Source: JADJNY01 sp046349615
GTDB lineage: Bacteria > Planctomycetota > UBA1135 > GCA-002686595
Length of the DNA: 64,000 nt
Reading direction: 5' to 3'
NCBI GenBank assembly: GCA_046349615.1
Contig: JAXMBZ010000001.1
Span: 124,001 to 188,000, forward strand
Positions 19,421 through 27,821 of this stretch are shown piece after piece. A program made the translations under genes and the position numbers. Numbering within the stretch: position 1 is the first letter of the stretch; every line of letters starts with the position of its first letter. The notes below the pieces were generated by a model, which saw nothing but the letters and a program-made list of their open reading frames with translations, made no database searches and was not told where the DNA came from.

Positions 19421-20434
19421 ATGAAAGTCACGACCTGGCTCCTCCTTCCCGTCCTCGTCCTGCTCGCCGCGAGCTGCGCTCCCGAGCCCGAGCTCGTCGT
19501 CTACTGCGCGCTCGACCAGGAGTTCGCGGAGCCCTTGATCCGCCGCTACGAAGCCGAGCAGCACGTCACGGTGCGCGCCGAGTTCGACATCGAGGCGAAC
19601 AAGACGGTCGGGCTCGTCCAGCGCCTGCGCGAGGAGGGGAAGCGCCCGCGCTGCGACGTGTTCTGGAACAACGAGGCGGCGCAGAGCGCGCGTCTCGGTC
19701 AGGACGGGGTGCTCGCGCGGTACGTGTCGCCGAGCGCGGTGGCGATTCCCGCGCACATGAAGGACCCGGAGGGGATGTGGACTGGGTTCGCGGCGCGCGC
19801 GCGCATCTTCATCGTGAACACGGACCTCGCGGATCCCAAGTCGATCCGGAGCATGTGGGATCTCTTCGATCCGAAGTGGGCGGGGAAGGTCGCGATGGCG
19901 CGACCGCTGACGGGGACGACGTTGACGCACATGGCCGCGCTCTACGTCGTGCTCGGCGAGGAGAAGGCGGAGGAGTACGTGAAGCGCGCGCACGAGCTCG
20001 GGCAGAGCGGGGCGCTGCAGCTCGCGAATGGAAATGGGACGGTGGCGCGCATGGTCGCGGAGGGGAAGTGCGCGTTCGGGTGGACGGATACGGATGATTA
20101 CGCGGTGCAGCTCGAGAAGGGGGCGCACGTCGTCGCGGTGTATCCGGATGCGGAGGGGGTGGGGACGCTGTTGATTCCGAACACGATCGTCGTGACGAAG
20201 GACGCGCCGCATCCGTCCGCCGCGCACGCGTTCGTCGACTGGGTGCTGCGGCCGGAGACGGAGAAGGAGCTCGCGTTCGCGCGCTCCGCGCAGATCCCGG
20301 TGCGCGCGGACGTGCCGCGTCCGCCGAGCGTGGTCTCCGCGGGAGGTTTCAAGGCGATGACCGTCGACTTCCGCGCGGTGGGTGCGCAGCTCGAGATGCG
20401 CGCGGAGCAGTTCAAGAAGCTGTTCCTCGACTGA
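19421..20434 (+). CDS. ABC transporter substrate-binding lipoprotein (Fe3+/phosphonate-type)
   Basis: 337 residues. Lipobox LLAASC with Cys19. The mature part follows the FbpA/IdiA and 2-aminoethylphosphonate-binding type: VVYCALDQEFAEPLIRRYE, FWNNEAAQSARLGQDGVL, SMWDLFDPKWAGKVAMARP, NGNGTVARMVAEGKCAFGWTDTDD split by strands, and SAAHAFVDWVLRPETEKELA. It should present its ligand to the downstream permease and ATPase. The paired tyrosines that bind iron in FbpA are not evident (WTDTDDY instead), so iron is possible but not shown. First gene of an operon with minimal spacing. Confidence 0.88.
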   Translation: MKVTTWLLLPVLVLLAASCAPEPELVVYCALDQEFAEPLIRRYEAEQHVTVRAEFDIEANKTVGLVQRLREEGKRPRCDVFWNNEAAQSARLGQDGVLARYVSPSAVAIPAHMKDPEGMWTGFAARARIFIVNTDLADPKSIRSMWDLFDPKWAGKVAMARPLTGTTLTHMAALYVVLGEEKAEEYVKRAHELGQSGALQLANGNGTVARMVAEGKCAFGWTDTDDYAVQLEKGAHVVAVYPDAEGVGTLLIPNTIVVTKDAPHPSAAHAFVDWVLRPETEKELAFARSAQIPVRADVPRPPSVVSAGGFKAMTVDFRAVGAQLEMRAEQFKKLFLD

Positions 20435-20444
20435 GGAGTCCCGC

Positions 20445-22091
20445 ATGCGCGTCGTGGTTCGATCGACCGAGCGTGGAGCCGCCGCGGGAGCGCGGCCGTG
20501 CGCGCGTCGCTCGCTCGCCCGCGTGCCGAGCGCGCGTCGTGGTGCGGCGTTCGTCAGCCTGCCGTTCCTCGTCGTCGCGGCGCTGCTCTTCGCGCTCGCG
20601 GGGCTCGTGCCCGCGGTCGTGCTCCTTGCGCGCATCGAGGCCGCGGACCTGAGCGGTCTCGTCGACGCGCGCACCGCGACGCTCTTCGGGCGCACACTCT
20701 TCGTCGGACTCGGGGCGGCGTCGATGGCGCTCGTGCTCGGAATGCCGTTCGGGTTCGTCGTCGCGCGCACCGACGTGCCGTTCGCGCGGATGTTGCGGCA
20801 CGCCGGGCTCGTTCCGCTGCTCGTTCCGCCGGTGATCCTCGCGATGGTGATGGCGGTGCTGTGGGTCGATGCGCTCGGGGCGACGATGGTCGTGCTCGTG
20901 CTCGGTGTCAGCACGTTCCCGCTCGTCGCTGCGTTCTCGGCGCGCGCGTTCGAGCGCATCGATGCGCGGCGGGAGCAGGCGGCGCTGCTCGCGGGCGGGC
21001 TCGGCGCCGTGTTGCGCATGGAGCTTCCGCTCGTGCTGCCCGCGGCGCTCTGCGGCGGGTGCTTCGCGTTCGTGATCGCGATCAACGACTTCGCGGTGCC
21101 GGATTACGTCGCGTCGATCGGGCGCAAGTACAACGTGTATGCCGACGAGGTGTTCGCGAGTTGGCAGAGCGTGCACACGCCGGGCAAGGCGGTCGCCGCC
21201 GCGTTGCCGTTGATCGCGCTGACGCTCGTGGCGCTCGTACCCGCGCTCCACTGGAAGCGTCGCGGCGCGCTCGCGAGCGTCGACGGCGACTTCCAAGCTC
21301 CGCCGCGGCTCGCGCTCGGGCGTTGGAAGTGGCCGGCGTTCGCTGCGTGCGTCGCGCTGCTCGCGATCACCGCGGCGCTCCCGATCGGACGGCTTGCGTG
21401 GGAAGCGGGCGGCGGCGCGCGCGGGTGGAGCTTCGAGCGCTTCGGCGCCGCGTTCGAGCGCGGGATCGACACCGGGCGCGCCGACCTGCAGCGCAGCCTG
21501 CTCTTCTCCGCGAGCGCGGCGCTCCTCGCGCTGGTGCCCGCGCTCGTGCTCGGGCACGCGCTCGCGCGCGCGCGGGGAGGACGTTGGCTCGAGTTCGTCG
21601 TGCTCCTGCCGTTCGCGGTGCCCGCGATCCTCTTCGGCATCGGGTACATCGTGCTGTGGAACCACGAGGCGACGGCCGCGGTGTACGAAGGCGGGCTCGC
21701 GGTCGTGCTGCTGCTCGTCGGACGGTATGCGGCGATCCCGATCCTCGCGGTCGCGGCGGCGACGATGCTCGTCGATCCGCGGCTCGAGGAAGCGGCGCGT
21801 ATCGCGGGCGCGGGGCCCGCGCGAAGGCTCGTCTCGATCGTGTCGCCCGCCGTGCGCGGCGCGCTCGTCGGCGGGGCGGGGCTCGTGTTCACGTTCGGGA
21901 TGCGCGAGCTCGACGCCGCGATCCTCGTCCCCGCGGCGAACGGCACGGCGATGTTCCGCGTCTACAATGCGATCCACTTCGGGCGCGACGACTTCGTCGC
22001 GGCGCTGGCGCTCCTCGTGATTTTCTTCGTCCTCCTCCCCGGGCTCTTCTGGTCGGCCTTCACGCGCGAGCGCGCGGGAGGCGTCGCATGA
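20445..22091 (+). CDS. ABC transporter permease, fused double-domain type
   Basis: 548 residues with about twelve hydrophobic segments arranged as two similar halves, the FbpB/ThiP layout in which one chain makes both halves of the channel. The first half has the EAA-type loop near ARREQAALLAGGLGAVLRMEL; the second has the matching loop EEAARIAGAGPARRLVSIV. ATG at 20445 follows GAGGAG with six bases of spacing; it begins after a basic segment. The stop overlaps the ATPase start (ATGA). Partner genes on both sides make an importer certain in type though not in substrate. Confidence 0.92.
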   Translation: MRVVVRSTERGAAAGARPCARRSLARVPSARRGAAFVSLPFLVVAALLFALAGLVPAVVLLARIEAADLSGLVDARTATLFGRTLFVGLGAASMALVLGMPFGFVVARTDVPFARMLRHAGLVPLLVPPVILAMVMAVLWVDALGATMVVLVLGVSTFPLVAAFSARAFERIDARREQAALLAGGLGAVLRMELPLVLPAALCGGCFAFVIAINDFAVPDYVASIGRKYNVYADEVFASWQSVHTPGKAVAAALPLIALTLVALVPALHWKRRGALASVDGDFQAPPRLALGRWKWPAFAACVALLAITAALPIGRLAWEAGGGARGWSFERFGAAFERGIDTGRADLQRSLLFSASAALLALVPALVLGHALARARGGRWLEFVVLLPFAVPAILFGIGYIVLWNHEATAAVYEGGLAVVLLLVGRYAAIPILAVAAATMLVDPRLEEAARIAGAGPARRLVSIVSPAVRGALVGGAGLVFTFGMRELDAAILVPAANGTAMFRVYNAIHFGRDDFVAALALLVIFFVLLPGLFWSAFTRERAGGVA

Positions 22092-22879
22092 ACGGCGCGT
22101 CGAAGTCGGACGCGGTCCTTCTCGCGCTCGCGGAGGTCCACCTCGGCGGGAAGCGCGTGCTCGGCCCGCTCGACGCGCGGATCGCGCGCGGCGAGCACGT
22201 CCTCGTCGTCGGCGCGTCGGGTTCGGGCAAGACGACGCTCTTGCGCGCGATCGCGGGGCTGCAGCCGCTCGCGAGCGGGCGCGTCGAGCTCTTCGGGCGC
22301 GTCGCGAGCGACGGCAAGCGCCTCGTCGTGCCGCCGCACGCGCGCGGAATCGGATTCCTGTTCCAGGGCGGCGCGCTGTGGCCGCACATGACCGCGGCCG
22401 AGACGGTCGAGTTCGTGCTGCGCTGTCGCGGCGTCGCGCGCAAGGAGCGTCGGCGCCGCGCGAGCGAGTTGCTCGCGACCGTCGAGCTCGCGGGCTTCGA
22501 GGACCGCCGTCCCGCGACGCTGTCGGGCGGTGAAGCGCAGCGCCTCGCGCTCGCACGCGCGCTCGCGAGCGAGCCCGAGCTCCTGCTGCTCGACGAGCCG
22601 CTCGGACCGCTCGACGCCGAGCTCCGCGGAGCGCTGATCGACCGCTTGGGCGAGCTGCAGGCGCGCACGGGGCTCACGACGCTGCACGTCACGCACGACG
22701 CGCGCGAGGTCGAGCGCATCGCGACGCGCAAGTTGCGGCTCGAGCACGGGCGCGAGCTCGTGCCCGCGCCGGAGCGTGCGCGTTCCGAAGGACCCGTCGC
22801 TGCGGAGCAGGACGCGCCGCGGCGAACGGGTGGCGATCGTGCGCCAGAGGAACGCCCTGCGCTCGGAGGTACGCCGTGA
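22088..22879 (+). CDS. ABC transporter ATP-binding protein
   Basis: 263 residues. Walker A GASGSGKTT, Q-loop FLFQGGALWPHMT, signature LSGGEAQRLALARAL, Walker B LLLLDEPLGPLD and H-loop LHVTHDAREVE are all intact. Type is that of Fe3+/thiamine/phosphonate importers. The last 40 residues are a polar, Pro/Arg/Glu-rich tail without an obvious regulatory domain. The start codon overlaps the permease stop, and its own stop overlaps the GTG of the pentaheme cytochrome, so translation is coupled through four genes. Confidence 0.94.
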   Translation: MNGASKSDAVLLALAEVHLGGKRVLGPLDARIARGEHVLVVGASGSGKTTLLRAIAGLQPLASGRVELFGRVASDGKRLVVPPHARGIGFLFQGGALWPHMTAAETVEFVLRCRGVARKERRRRASELLATVELAGFEDRRPATLSGGEAQRLALARALASEPELLLLDEPLGPLDAELRGALIDRLGELQARTGLTTLHVTHDAREVERIATRKLRLEHGRELVPAPERARSEGPVAAEQDAPRRTGGDRAPEERPALGGTP

Positions 22880-23883
22880 CGAACACCACCGACCTCGTGC
22901 GCAAACTCGCAGGCGCGGTCGTCGTGCTCGCCGCCGTCGGCGTGCTCTGGGCCGTGCTCGTGCCGGGAACGAAGGCGACCGCGGCTCCCGCGCGCGAGTT
23001 CACGAGCTCCGAGCAGTGCAAGGAGTGCCACGCCGACGCGTGGAACGAATGGAACGAGTCGTGGCACGCGCGCTCGTGGAGCGATCCCGACGTGCGCGCG
23101 CTCTCGAACGACTTCGCGAACGCGGACTGCATCGACTGCCACGCGTCGCAACCCGTCTTCGAGACGGGGATCGGTCAGCGCGTGCTCCCGCGCGCGTCGC
23201 GGCGCGCGGAGGGCGTCGACTGCATCACGTGTCACCTCCTCCCGCTGAACCATGCGTCGGGCGGCACGGTCGCGGGCACGCGCGACGATCCGAAGGCCGC
23301 GTGCAAGCCGGCGGCGGTGCGCGACCTCGGCTCGTCGGAGTTCTGCGCGGTGTGCCACGACCAGCACGACACGACGAAGCAGTGGCGCGCGACGGACTAC
23401 GCGGCGAAGGGCATCGGCTGCATCGACTGCCACATGAAGCCGCGCGCGAAGGGCGGGCCCGGCCGCGATCACCGAATGCACGGCGGGCACGACCTCGAGC
23501 TCGTGCGCTCCGCCGTCGAGTTGCGCGGCAAGCGCGACGGCGGCAAGTGGATCGTCGAGGTCGAGAACGTCGGTGCGGGTCACCACTTCCCGACGGAGGA
23601 GCGCTCGCGCGCGGCGGACGTGTTCTGGCGGCCGCTCGGCGCGACCGGCGCGGAGAGCTGGCGCCACGCGTTCCGCTTCCGCACGCCGTATCGCCACGAG
23701 AACCTGCCCGACACGCTGCTTCCTGCACACCAGGTGCAGACGATTCCGATCGTAGGCGAGGGCGCGGACGGCGCGATCGAGGTCGTGCTCTTCTTCTCGC
23801 TGCGTCCGTACTGGGCCGATCCGGCGCGGCCGGACCCCGAGCGCGAGGCGCAGGTGCTGCATCGCCTGGAGCTGAAGCCGTGA
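22876..23883 (+). CDS. membrane-anchored pentaheme cytochrome c (cytochrome c554-like)
   Basis: 335 residues. A single hydrophobic segment at residues 11-30 anchors or exports the protein. Five CxxCH motifs: residues 48-52, 85-89, 116-120, 157-161 and 182-186, within the layout SSEQCKECHADAWNEW typical of cytochrome c554-type proteins. The last 150 residues have no haem motif and look beta-rich. The GTG start overlaps the ATPase stop (GTGA). Location in an ABC importer operon is unusual and hints that the imported ligand is a redox metal or that the cytochrome reduces it; this is inference. Confidence 0.85.
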   Translation: MTNTTDLVRKLAGAVVVLAAVGVLWAVLVPGTKATAAPAREFTSSEQCKECHADAWNEWNESWHARSWSDPDVRALSNDFANADCIDCHASQPVFETGIGQRVLPRASRRAEGVDCITCHLLPLNHASGGTVAGTRDDPKAACKPAAVRDLGSSEFCAVCHDQHDTTKQWRATDYAAKGIGCIDCHMKPRAKGGPGRDHRMHGGHDLELVRSAVELRGKRDGGKWIVEVENVGAGHHFPTEERSRAADVFWRPLGATGAESWRHAFRFRTPYRHENLPDTLLPAHQVQTIPIVGEGADGAIEVVLFFSLRPYWADPARPDPEREAQVLHRLELKP

Positions 23884-23960
23884 GTGGAGCGCGCGAATCG
23901 GGGACGATGCCGAGTGTGCGAACGGCGTTGTACGCGCGGCCGCCGGCGGCTGAGCGGACG

Positions 23961-25487
23961 ATGTGCGACACGCGGACGACTCTCCGCAAAAGCGCAGCGC
24001 GCGGGCTCCGGCTCCGCGTCGAGCACGTCGTCGTCGCGAGCCTCCTCTCCGTCGTGCTCGCGTGCGCGCCCGAAGCTCCGCCGTCGAAGGCTCCCGCCGC
24101 GCCGACGTTCGCGCTGCGGAAGGTGTGTCGCGAGGAGCTCGCGAAGCTCGAAGCGCTCGTGCCGAAGCCCGCGGCGCCTGCGGCGGATCCGGCGCTCGAG
24201 GAGCGCGTGCTCGGGCTCGTCGTCGACGCGACGACGTCGCAGGGGAAAGTGCGCGGCATGGCGCTGCGCGAGGTCGCCGAGCTCGGCGTCGCGGCCGTGC
24301 CCGCGTTGACGAAGGTGATCGACGACGCGCAGCGCGACGTGAACGAGCGGCGGACGGCCGTCGAGATGCTCGGCGGGATCGACGCGCCGGCGGCGGCGGA
24401 CGCGCTCGTCGCGCGGATGGACGTCCGCTTCCAACACGAGCCGTGGTTGCGCGCGCACGCGGCGTTCGCGCTCGAGCGGCAGACGTCGGACGCGTGGGTG
24501 CCGAGCGTCGTGCCGCTGCTCGAGTACGAGACGGACGCGGAGACCGTGCTGTGGATGGCGTCGTCGCTGGCGAAGCACGGCTCGTACGCGGGCGTGCGCG
24601 GGCTCGAGGTGCTCTCGGGGCGCGGCGACGAGGAGTCGCGCGCGCGGGCGGCGGGGCTCGCGGCGCAAATCGCGACGGACGCGGGTTTCCCCGACGCGGA
24701 GACGCTGCGGCGCGCGTGGGCGGGCGTCGAGGGCGCGCCTCCGTTGCCGCCGCGCGAGGTGACGCCGGCGCTGCGGCTCGCGCAGTGGAAGGCGATCGCG
24801 ACGTTGGGCGAGTTCAACCTGCGGCTCGTCGACGACGCGCGGTACGCGCTCGTGAATGGCGGACCGAGCACGGTCGAGCCGCTCGTGCTCGCGTTGCGCG
24901 AGGAGGACGAGCACGTGCGGCTCCACGTCGCGCAGTGCTTGGAGCGCATCGGTCCGCGTGCGAAGAGCGCGTGCGCGGAGCTGCGTGCGCTCCTCGACGA
25001 ACCGCGGACGGCGCCGCAGGCGGCGCTCGCGCTGGGGAGCGTGCAGTGCACCGACGCGCTCGCGGCGCTCGAGGCATGCTCCGCGAAAGAGCGCGCACCG
25101 GAGCTGCGCGCGGCCGCGGCGACGGCGCTCGGACGGCTCGGAGCTGCGAGCGCGGTGCCGACGCTGCAGCGCTTGCTCGACGCGGCGGAGCCGATGGACT
25201 TGCGGCAGGCGGCGGCGGAGTCGTTGCTCGCGTTCGGCGACGACGCGCGCGCGCTCGCATTGCTCGTCGACGCTCTGCGCTCGCGCGCGGCCGATCAGGA
25301 CGCGGCGGAGAAGACGCTCGAGGCGTGGCTCACGAAGCGCGCGGAGGCCGGCGACGCGGCGGCGAAGGAGCGCGTTGCCGCATGGCGCGCAGCGGGCCCG
25401 ACGATCACGGGCATCCCGAGCGTGGAGCAGGTGGAAAAACGCCGGGCAGCGCGAGCGGAGCTGGCGAAGACGTTCGTGGGGAAGTGA
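23961..25487 (+). CDS. HEAT-repeat lipoprotein
   Basis: 508 residues from the ATG at 23961; another in-frame ATG lies at 23907. A hydrophobic segment VVVASLLSVVLACAPE holds a lipobox with a cysteine. Then come helical pairs of the HEAT/PBS-lyase type: REVAELGVAAVPALTKVIDD, VRLHVAQCLERIGPRAKSAC, LRAAAATALGRLGAASAVPT, LRQAAAESLLAFGDDA. These scaffolds bind proteins. It follows the pentaheme cytochrome by less than 80 bases on the same strand, so it may belong to that operon. Function unknown. The upstream extension of the open frame overlaps the cytochrome and is not real. Confidence 0.75.
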   Translation: MCDTRTTLRKSAARGLRLRVEHVVVASLLSVVLACAPEAPPSKAPAAPTFALRKVCREELAKLEALVPKPAAPAADPALEERVLGLVVDATTSQGKVRGMALREVAELGVAAVPALTKVIDDAQRDVNERRTAVEMLGGIDAPAAADALVARMDVRFQHEPWLRAHAAFALERQTSDAWVPSVVPLLEYETDAETVLWMASSLAKHGSYAGVRGLEVLSGRGDEESRARAAGLAAQIATDAGFPDAETLRRAWAGVEGAPPLPPREVTPALRLAQWKAIATLGEFNLRLVDDARYALVNGGPSTVEPLVLALREEDEHVRLHVAQCLERIGPRAKSACAELRALLDEPRTAPQAALALGSVQCTDALAALEACSAKERAPELRAAAATALGRLGAASAVPTLQRLLDAAEPMDLRQAAAESLLAFGDDARALALLVDALRSRAADQDAAEKTLEAWLTKRAEAGDAAAKERVAAWRAAGPTITGIPSVEQVEKRRAARAELAKTFVGK

Positions 25488-25539
25488 GCGGCGGAGTCGA
25501 GGGCTCGCTCGCTCGCACGTCGGGGTGCTGGCACCCTAT

Positions 25540-26802
25540 TCAAACCTCGATCAGCATCCGCGCCGGGTTCTCGAGGCACTCCTTGATGCGCTTCAAGAAC
25601 GTGACCGCTTCGCGCCCGTCGACGAGGCGGTGATCGTAGGTGAGCGCCACATACATCATCGGCCGGATCACGACCTGCCCGTTCAGCGCGATCGGTCGCT
25701 CCTGGATCGCATGCAACCCGAGGATGCCCGACTGCGGCGGGTTCACGATCGGCGTCGAGAGCAGCGAGCCGTAGATCCCGCCGTTCGAGATCGTGAACGT
25801 CCCGCCCTGCAGCTCCTCGAGCCCGAGCTTGCCCGCCTGCGCGCGCGTCGCGAAGTCCGCGATCGCCTTCTCGATCTCCGCGAAGCCCATCGTCTCCGCG
25901 TTGCGCAGGATCGGCACGACGAGGCCCTTCCCGCCGCCGACCGCGACGCCGATGTCGCAGTAGTTCTTGAACACGACCGCGTCGCCGCGCACCTCCGCGT
26001 TGACCTGCGGCACGAGCTTCAGCGCGTCGACCGCCGCCTTCACGAAGAACGACATGAAGCCGAGCTTGATCTTGTGCTTCGCGACGAACGCGTCCTGGTG
26101 CTCCTTGCGCAGCGCCATCGCGGCCGTCATGTCGATCTCGTTGAACGTCGTCAGCAGCGCGGCGGTGTTCTGCGCTTCGACGAGGCGCTGCGCGATGCGC
26201 TTGCGCAGCGGCGTCATCGGCACGACCTCTTCCTCGCGCGCGCCGACGACGCGCTTCGCGGGAGCGGTGCTCGCCGCCGACGTGGAGCTCGTCGCGGGCG
26301 CCGTGCGCGCCTCGGCCGCGCGCTGCACGTCCTCCTTCAACAGGCGTCCGCCCGGTCCCGTCGCGGCGACGTCCGTCGCGGCGAGCCCCGCGTCGTGGAG
26401 CGCGCGCGCCGCGGCCGGCATGACGCGCGTCTCGGCGGCGACGGCGGCCTTCGCGGGCGCGGCTTCGACGGTCGTCGCCTTCGCGGGCGCCGACTCGAGG
26501 GTCGCCGCCTTCGCAGGCTTCGCGGCCGTGTCCGCGCCGTTCTTGGACGGCTTCGCCGCCGCGCCGGCCTCGAACAGCCCGACGACGTCGCCGACCTTCG
26601 CCACCTCGCCCTTCTTCCGTTGGACACGGGTCACCGTGCCGTCGGCGGGGGCGGGGAGCTCGACCGTGACCTTGTCCGTCTCGATCACGACGACGGGCTC
26701 GTCCTTCCGGACGCTGCCGCCCTCGGGGACGAGCCATTCGCCGATCGTGACCTCGGTGATGGACTCCCCGACCGCGGGGACCTTGAGTTCGTGGGCTGCC
26801 AT
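25540..26802 (-). CDS. sucB: dihydrolipoamide succinyltransferase (2-oxoglutarate dehydrogenase E2)
   Basis: 420 residues. Residues 1-80 are a lipoyl domain with the target lysine 44 in IETDKVTVELP. An Ala/Pro/Lys-rich linker leads to a peripheral subunit-binding domain around MPAAARALHDAGL and GPGGRLLKEDV. The catalytic domain has TPLRKRIAQRLVEAQ, NEIDMTAAMALRK, ISNGGIYGSLLSTPI and the active-site YDHRLVDGREAV. NGGIYGSLLSTPI with PPQSGILG is the succinyl (not acetyl) type. Forms the TCA-cycle complex core with sucA (34493) and lpdA (13010), which are on the same strand but separated. Confidence 0.95.
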   Translation of the reverse strand: MAAHELKVPAVGESITEVTIGEWLVPEGGSVRKDEPVVVIETDKVTVELPAPADGTVTRVQRKKGEVAKVGDVVGLFEAGAAAKPSKNGADTAAKPAKAATLESAPAKATTVEAAPAKAAVAAETRVMPAAARALHDAGLAATDVAATGPGGRLLKEDVQRAAEARTAPATSSTSAASTAPAKRVVGAREEEVVPMTPLRKRIAQRLVEAQNTAALLTTFNEIDMTAAMALRKEHQDAFVAKHKIKLGFMSFFVKAAVDALKLVPQVNAEVRGDAVVFKNYCDIGVAVGGGKGLVVPILRNAETMGFAEIEKAIADFATRAQAGKLGLEELQGGTFTISNGGIYGSLLSTPIVNPPQSGILGLHAIQERPIALNGQVVIRPMMYVALTYDHRLVDGREAVTFLKRIKECLENPARMLIEV

Positions 26803-27001
26803 GAGAAGGGCGGAGAGTGTAGTGACCGAGGGCGGAGACGGCACCCGAGCGCCGGTGCTACCGGTGCGGGCCGGTCGAGACGGCGTGGGGACGCCTATCG
26901 GCACGCCGGGGTGGGACCTCGAGGCGCGCCGCGGCCTCTGAGGATGCCCGACGCGCGGATTCCGCACGCGACGGGAGACAGAGAATTTGATTCCCTCTGA
27001 G

Positions 27002-27017
27002 TTGACCGGTCGGTCAA
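27002..27017. promoter_or_regulatory. TetR-type operator palindrome upstream of the RND efflux locus
   Basis: TTGACCGGTCGGTCAA is a 16-bp near-perfect palindrome (six-base arms TTGACC/GGTCAA). It sits 84 bases before the TetR start at 27102, where an autoregulatory operator is expected. The core GACCGNNCGGTC is of the kind bound by several TetR repressors. It is the best candidate for controlling both the regulator and the adaptor/pump genes after it. Confidence 0.65.
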
Positions 27018-27101
27018 GTGCCGATAGGTTGCCCGCCCTCGCACGCCGCCCGACCGAGTCCGCGCGCCTGCGCCGAGCTCCACCGTCGCCTCGATCTCCC
27101 C

Positions 27102-27758
27102 ATGCAGAAGCCCGCCACCGACACCCGCGCCCGACTGCTCCACACCGCCGCCGACCTGATCTGGCGGAGCAGCTACCACGCGATCGGCGTCGACCGGATC
27201 TGCGAGGTCGCGGGCGTGAAGAAGGGGAGCTTCTATCACTTCTTCCCGTCGAAGGAGGACCTCGCGATCGCCGCGATCGACGACGGCTGGGCGCAGTACC
27301 GCCCGCGCCTCGAGGACGTGTTCTCGACCGCGCGCCCGCCCCTCGAGCGCCTGCGCCTCTGGGCGCGGGAGGTGCTCGAGAAGCAGAAGGAGAAGCGCGC
27401 CGAGACGGGCTGCGTCTGCGGTTGTCCGCTCTTCGCGCTCGGCGCCGAGATCGGCCCGAACGCGCCCAAGCTCCGGGCGAAGGTCGAGGAGCTGCTCGCC
27501 CAGCGCGTCGCCTACGTCGAGAGCGCGGTGCGCGACGCGCACGCCGGCGGGTTCGTGCACGCGCCCGACGCCGCGCGCAAGGCGCGCATCCTCGTCGATT
27601 TCATCGAGGGCGCGATGACGCGCGCGCGCATCGCGAACGACCTCGCGCCGCTCGACGATCTCGAGGAGCTCGTCCTCGAGGTCGCCGGCGCGCTGCCCGC
27701 CGTCGCCGAGCCTCCCCGCGCGCGCTTCACGTCGCGCGCCCCGCGCGAAACCCGTTGA
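27102..27758 (+). CDS. TetR family regulator of the downstream RND efflux genes
   Basis: 218 residues. Helix-turn-helix: TRARLLHTAADLIWRSSYHA and GVDRICEVAGVKKGSFYHFFPSKEDL (in two parts), residues about 8-55. The ligand domain contains CVCGCPLFALGAEIGPNAP, a cysteine-containing stretch seen in some reactive-compound-sensing TetR proteins. ATG at 27102 was chosen because an upstream start at 27018 would overlap the operator. It lies 63 bases before the adaptor gene, the standard regulator - adaptor - pump order, so repression of efflux is the likely role. Confidence 0.88.
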   Translation: MQKPATDTRARLLHTAADLIWRSSYHAIGVDRICEVAGVKKGSFYHFFPSKEDLAIAAIDDGWAQYRPRLEDVFSTARPPLERLRLWAREVLEKQKEKRAETGCVCGCPLFALGAEIGPNAPKLRAKVEELLAQRVAYVESAVRDAHAGGFVHAPDAARKARILVDFIEGAMTRARIANDLAPLDDLEELVLEVAGALPAVAEPPRARFTSRAPRETR

Positions 27759-27821
27759 ACAACCGGAGGCGTCCGCCGTCCGCCCTCTGGTCTCCGTAGC
27801 CGCATCGCATCGAGACACGTC

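Noticed and set aside
22776..23960. Upstream extension of the HEAT protein frame across the pentaheme gene
   Set aside because: It overlaps the well-supported cytochrome in another frame and lacks domain content. The lipoprotein signal marks the true beginning.
25523..25536. GGGTGC-TG-GCACCC palindrome between the HEAT gene and sucB
   Set aside because: The two-base loop cannot form a good hairpin and there is no second copy in context. It could be a terminator remnant or chance, so not listed as a feature.
26940..27001. tRNA-like look of the AT-richer stretch before the TetR operator
   Set aside because: No acceptor stem, anticodon arm or T-arm consensus can be folded on either strand.
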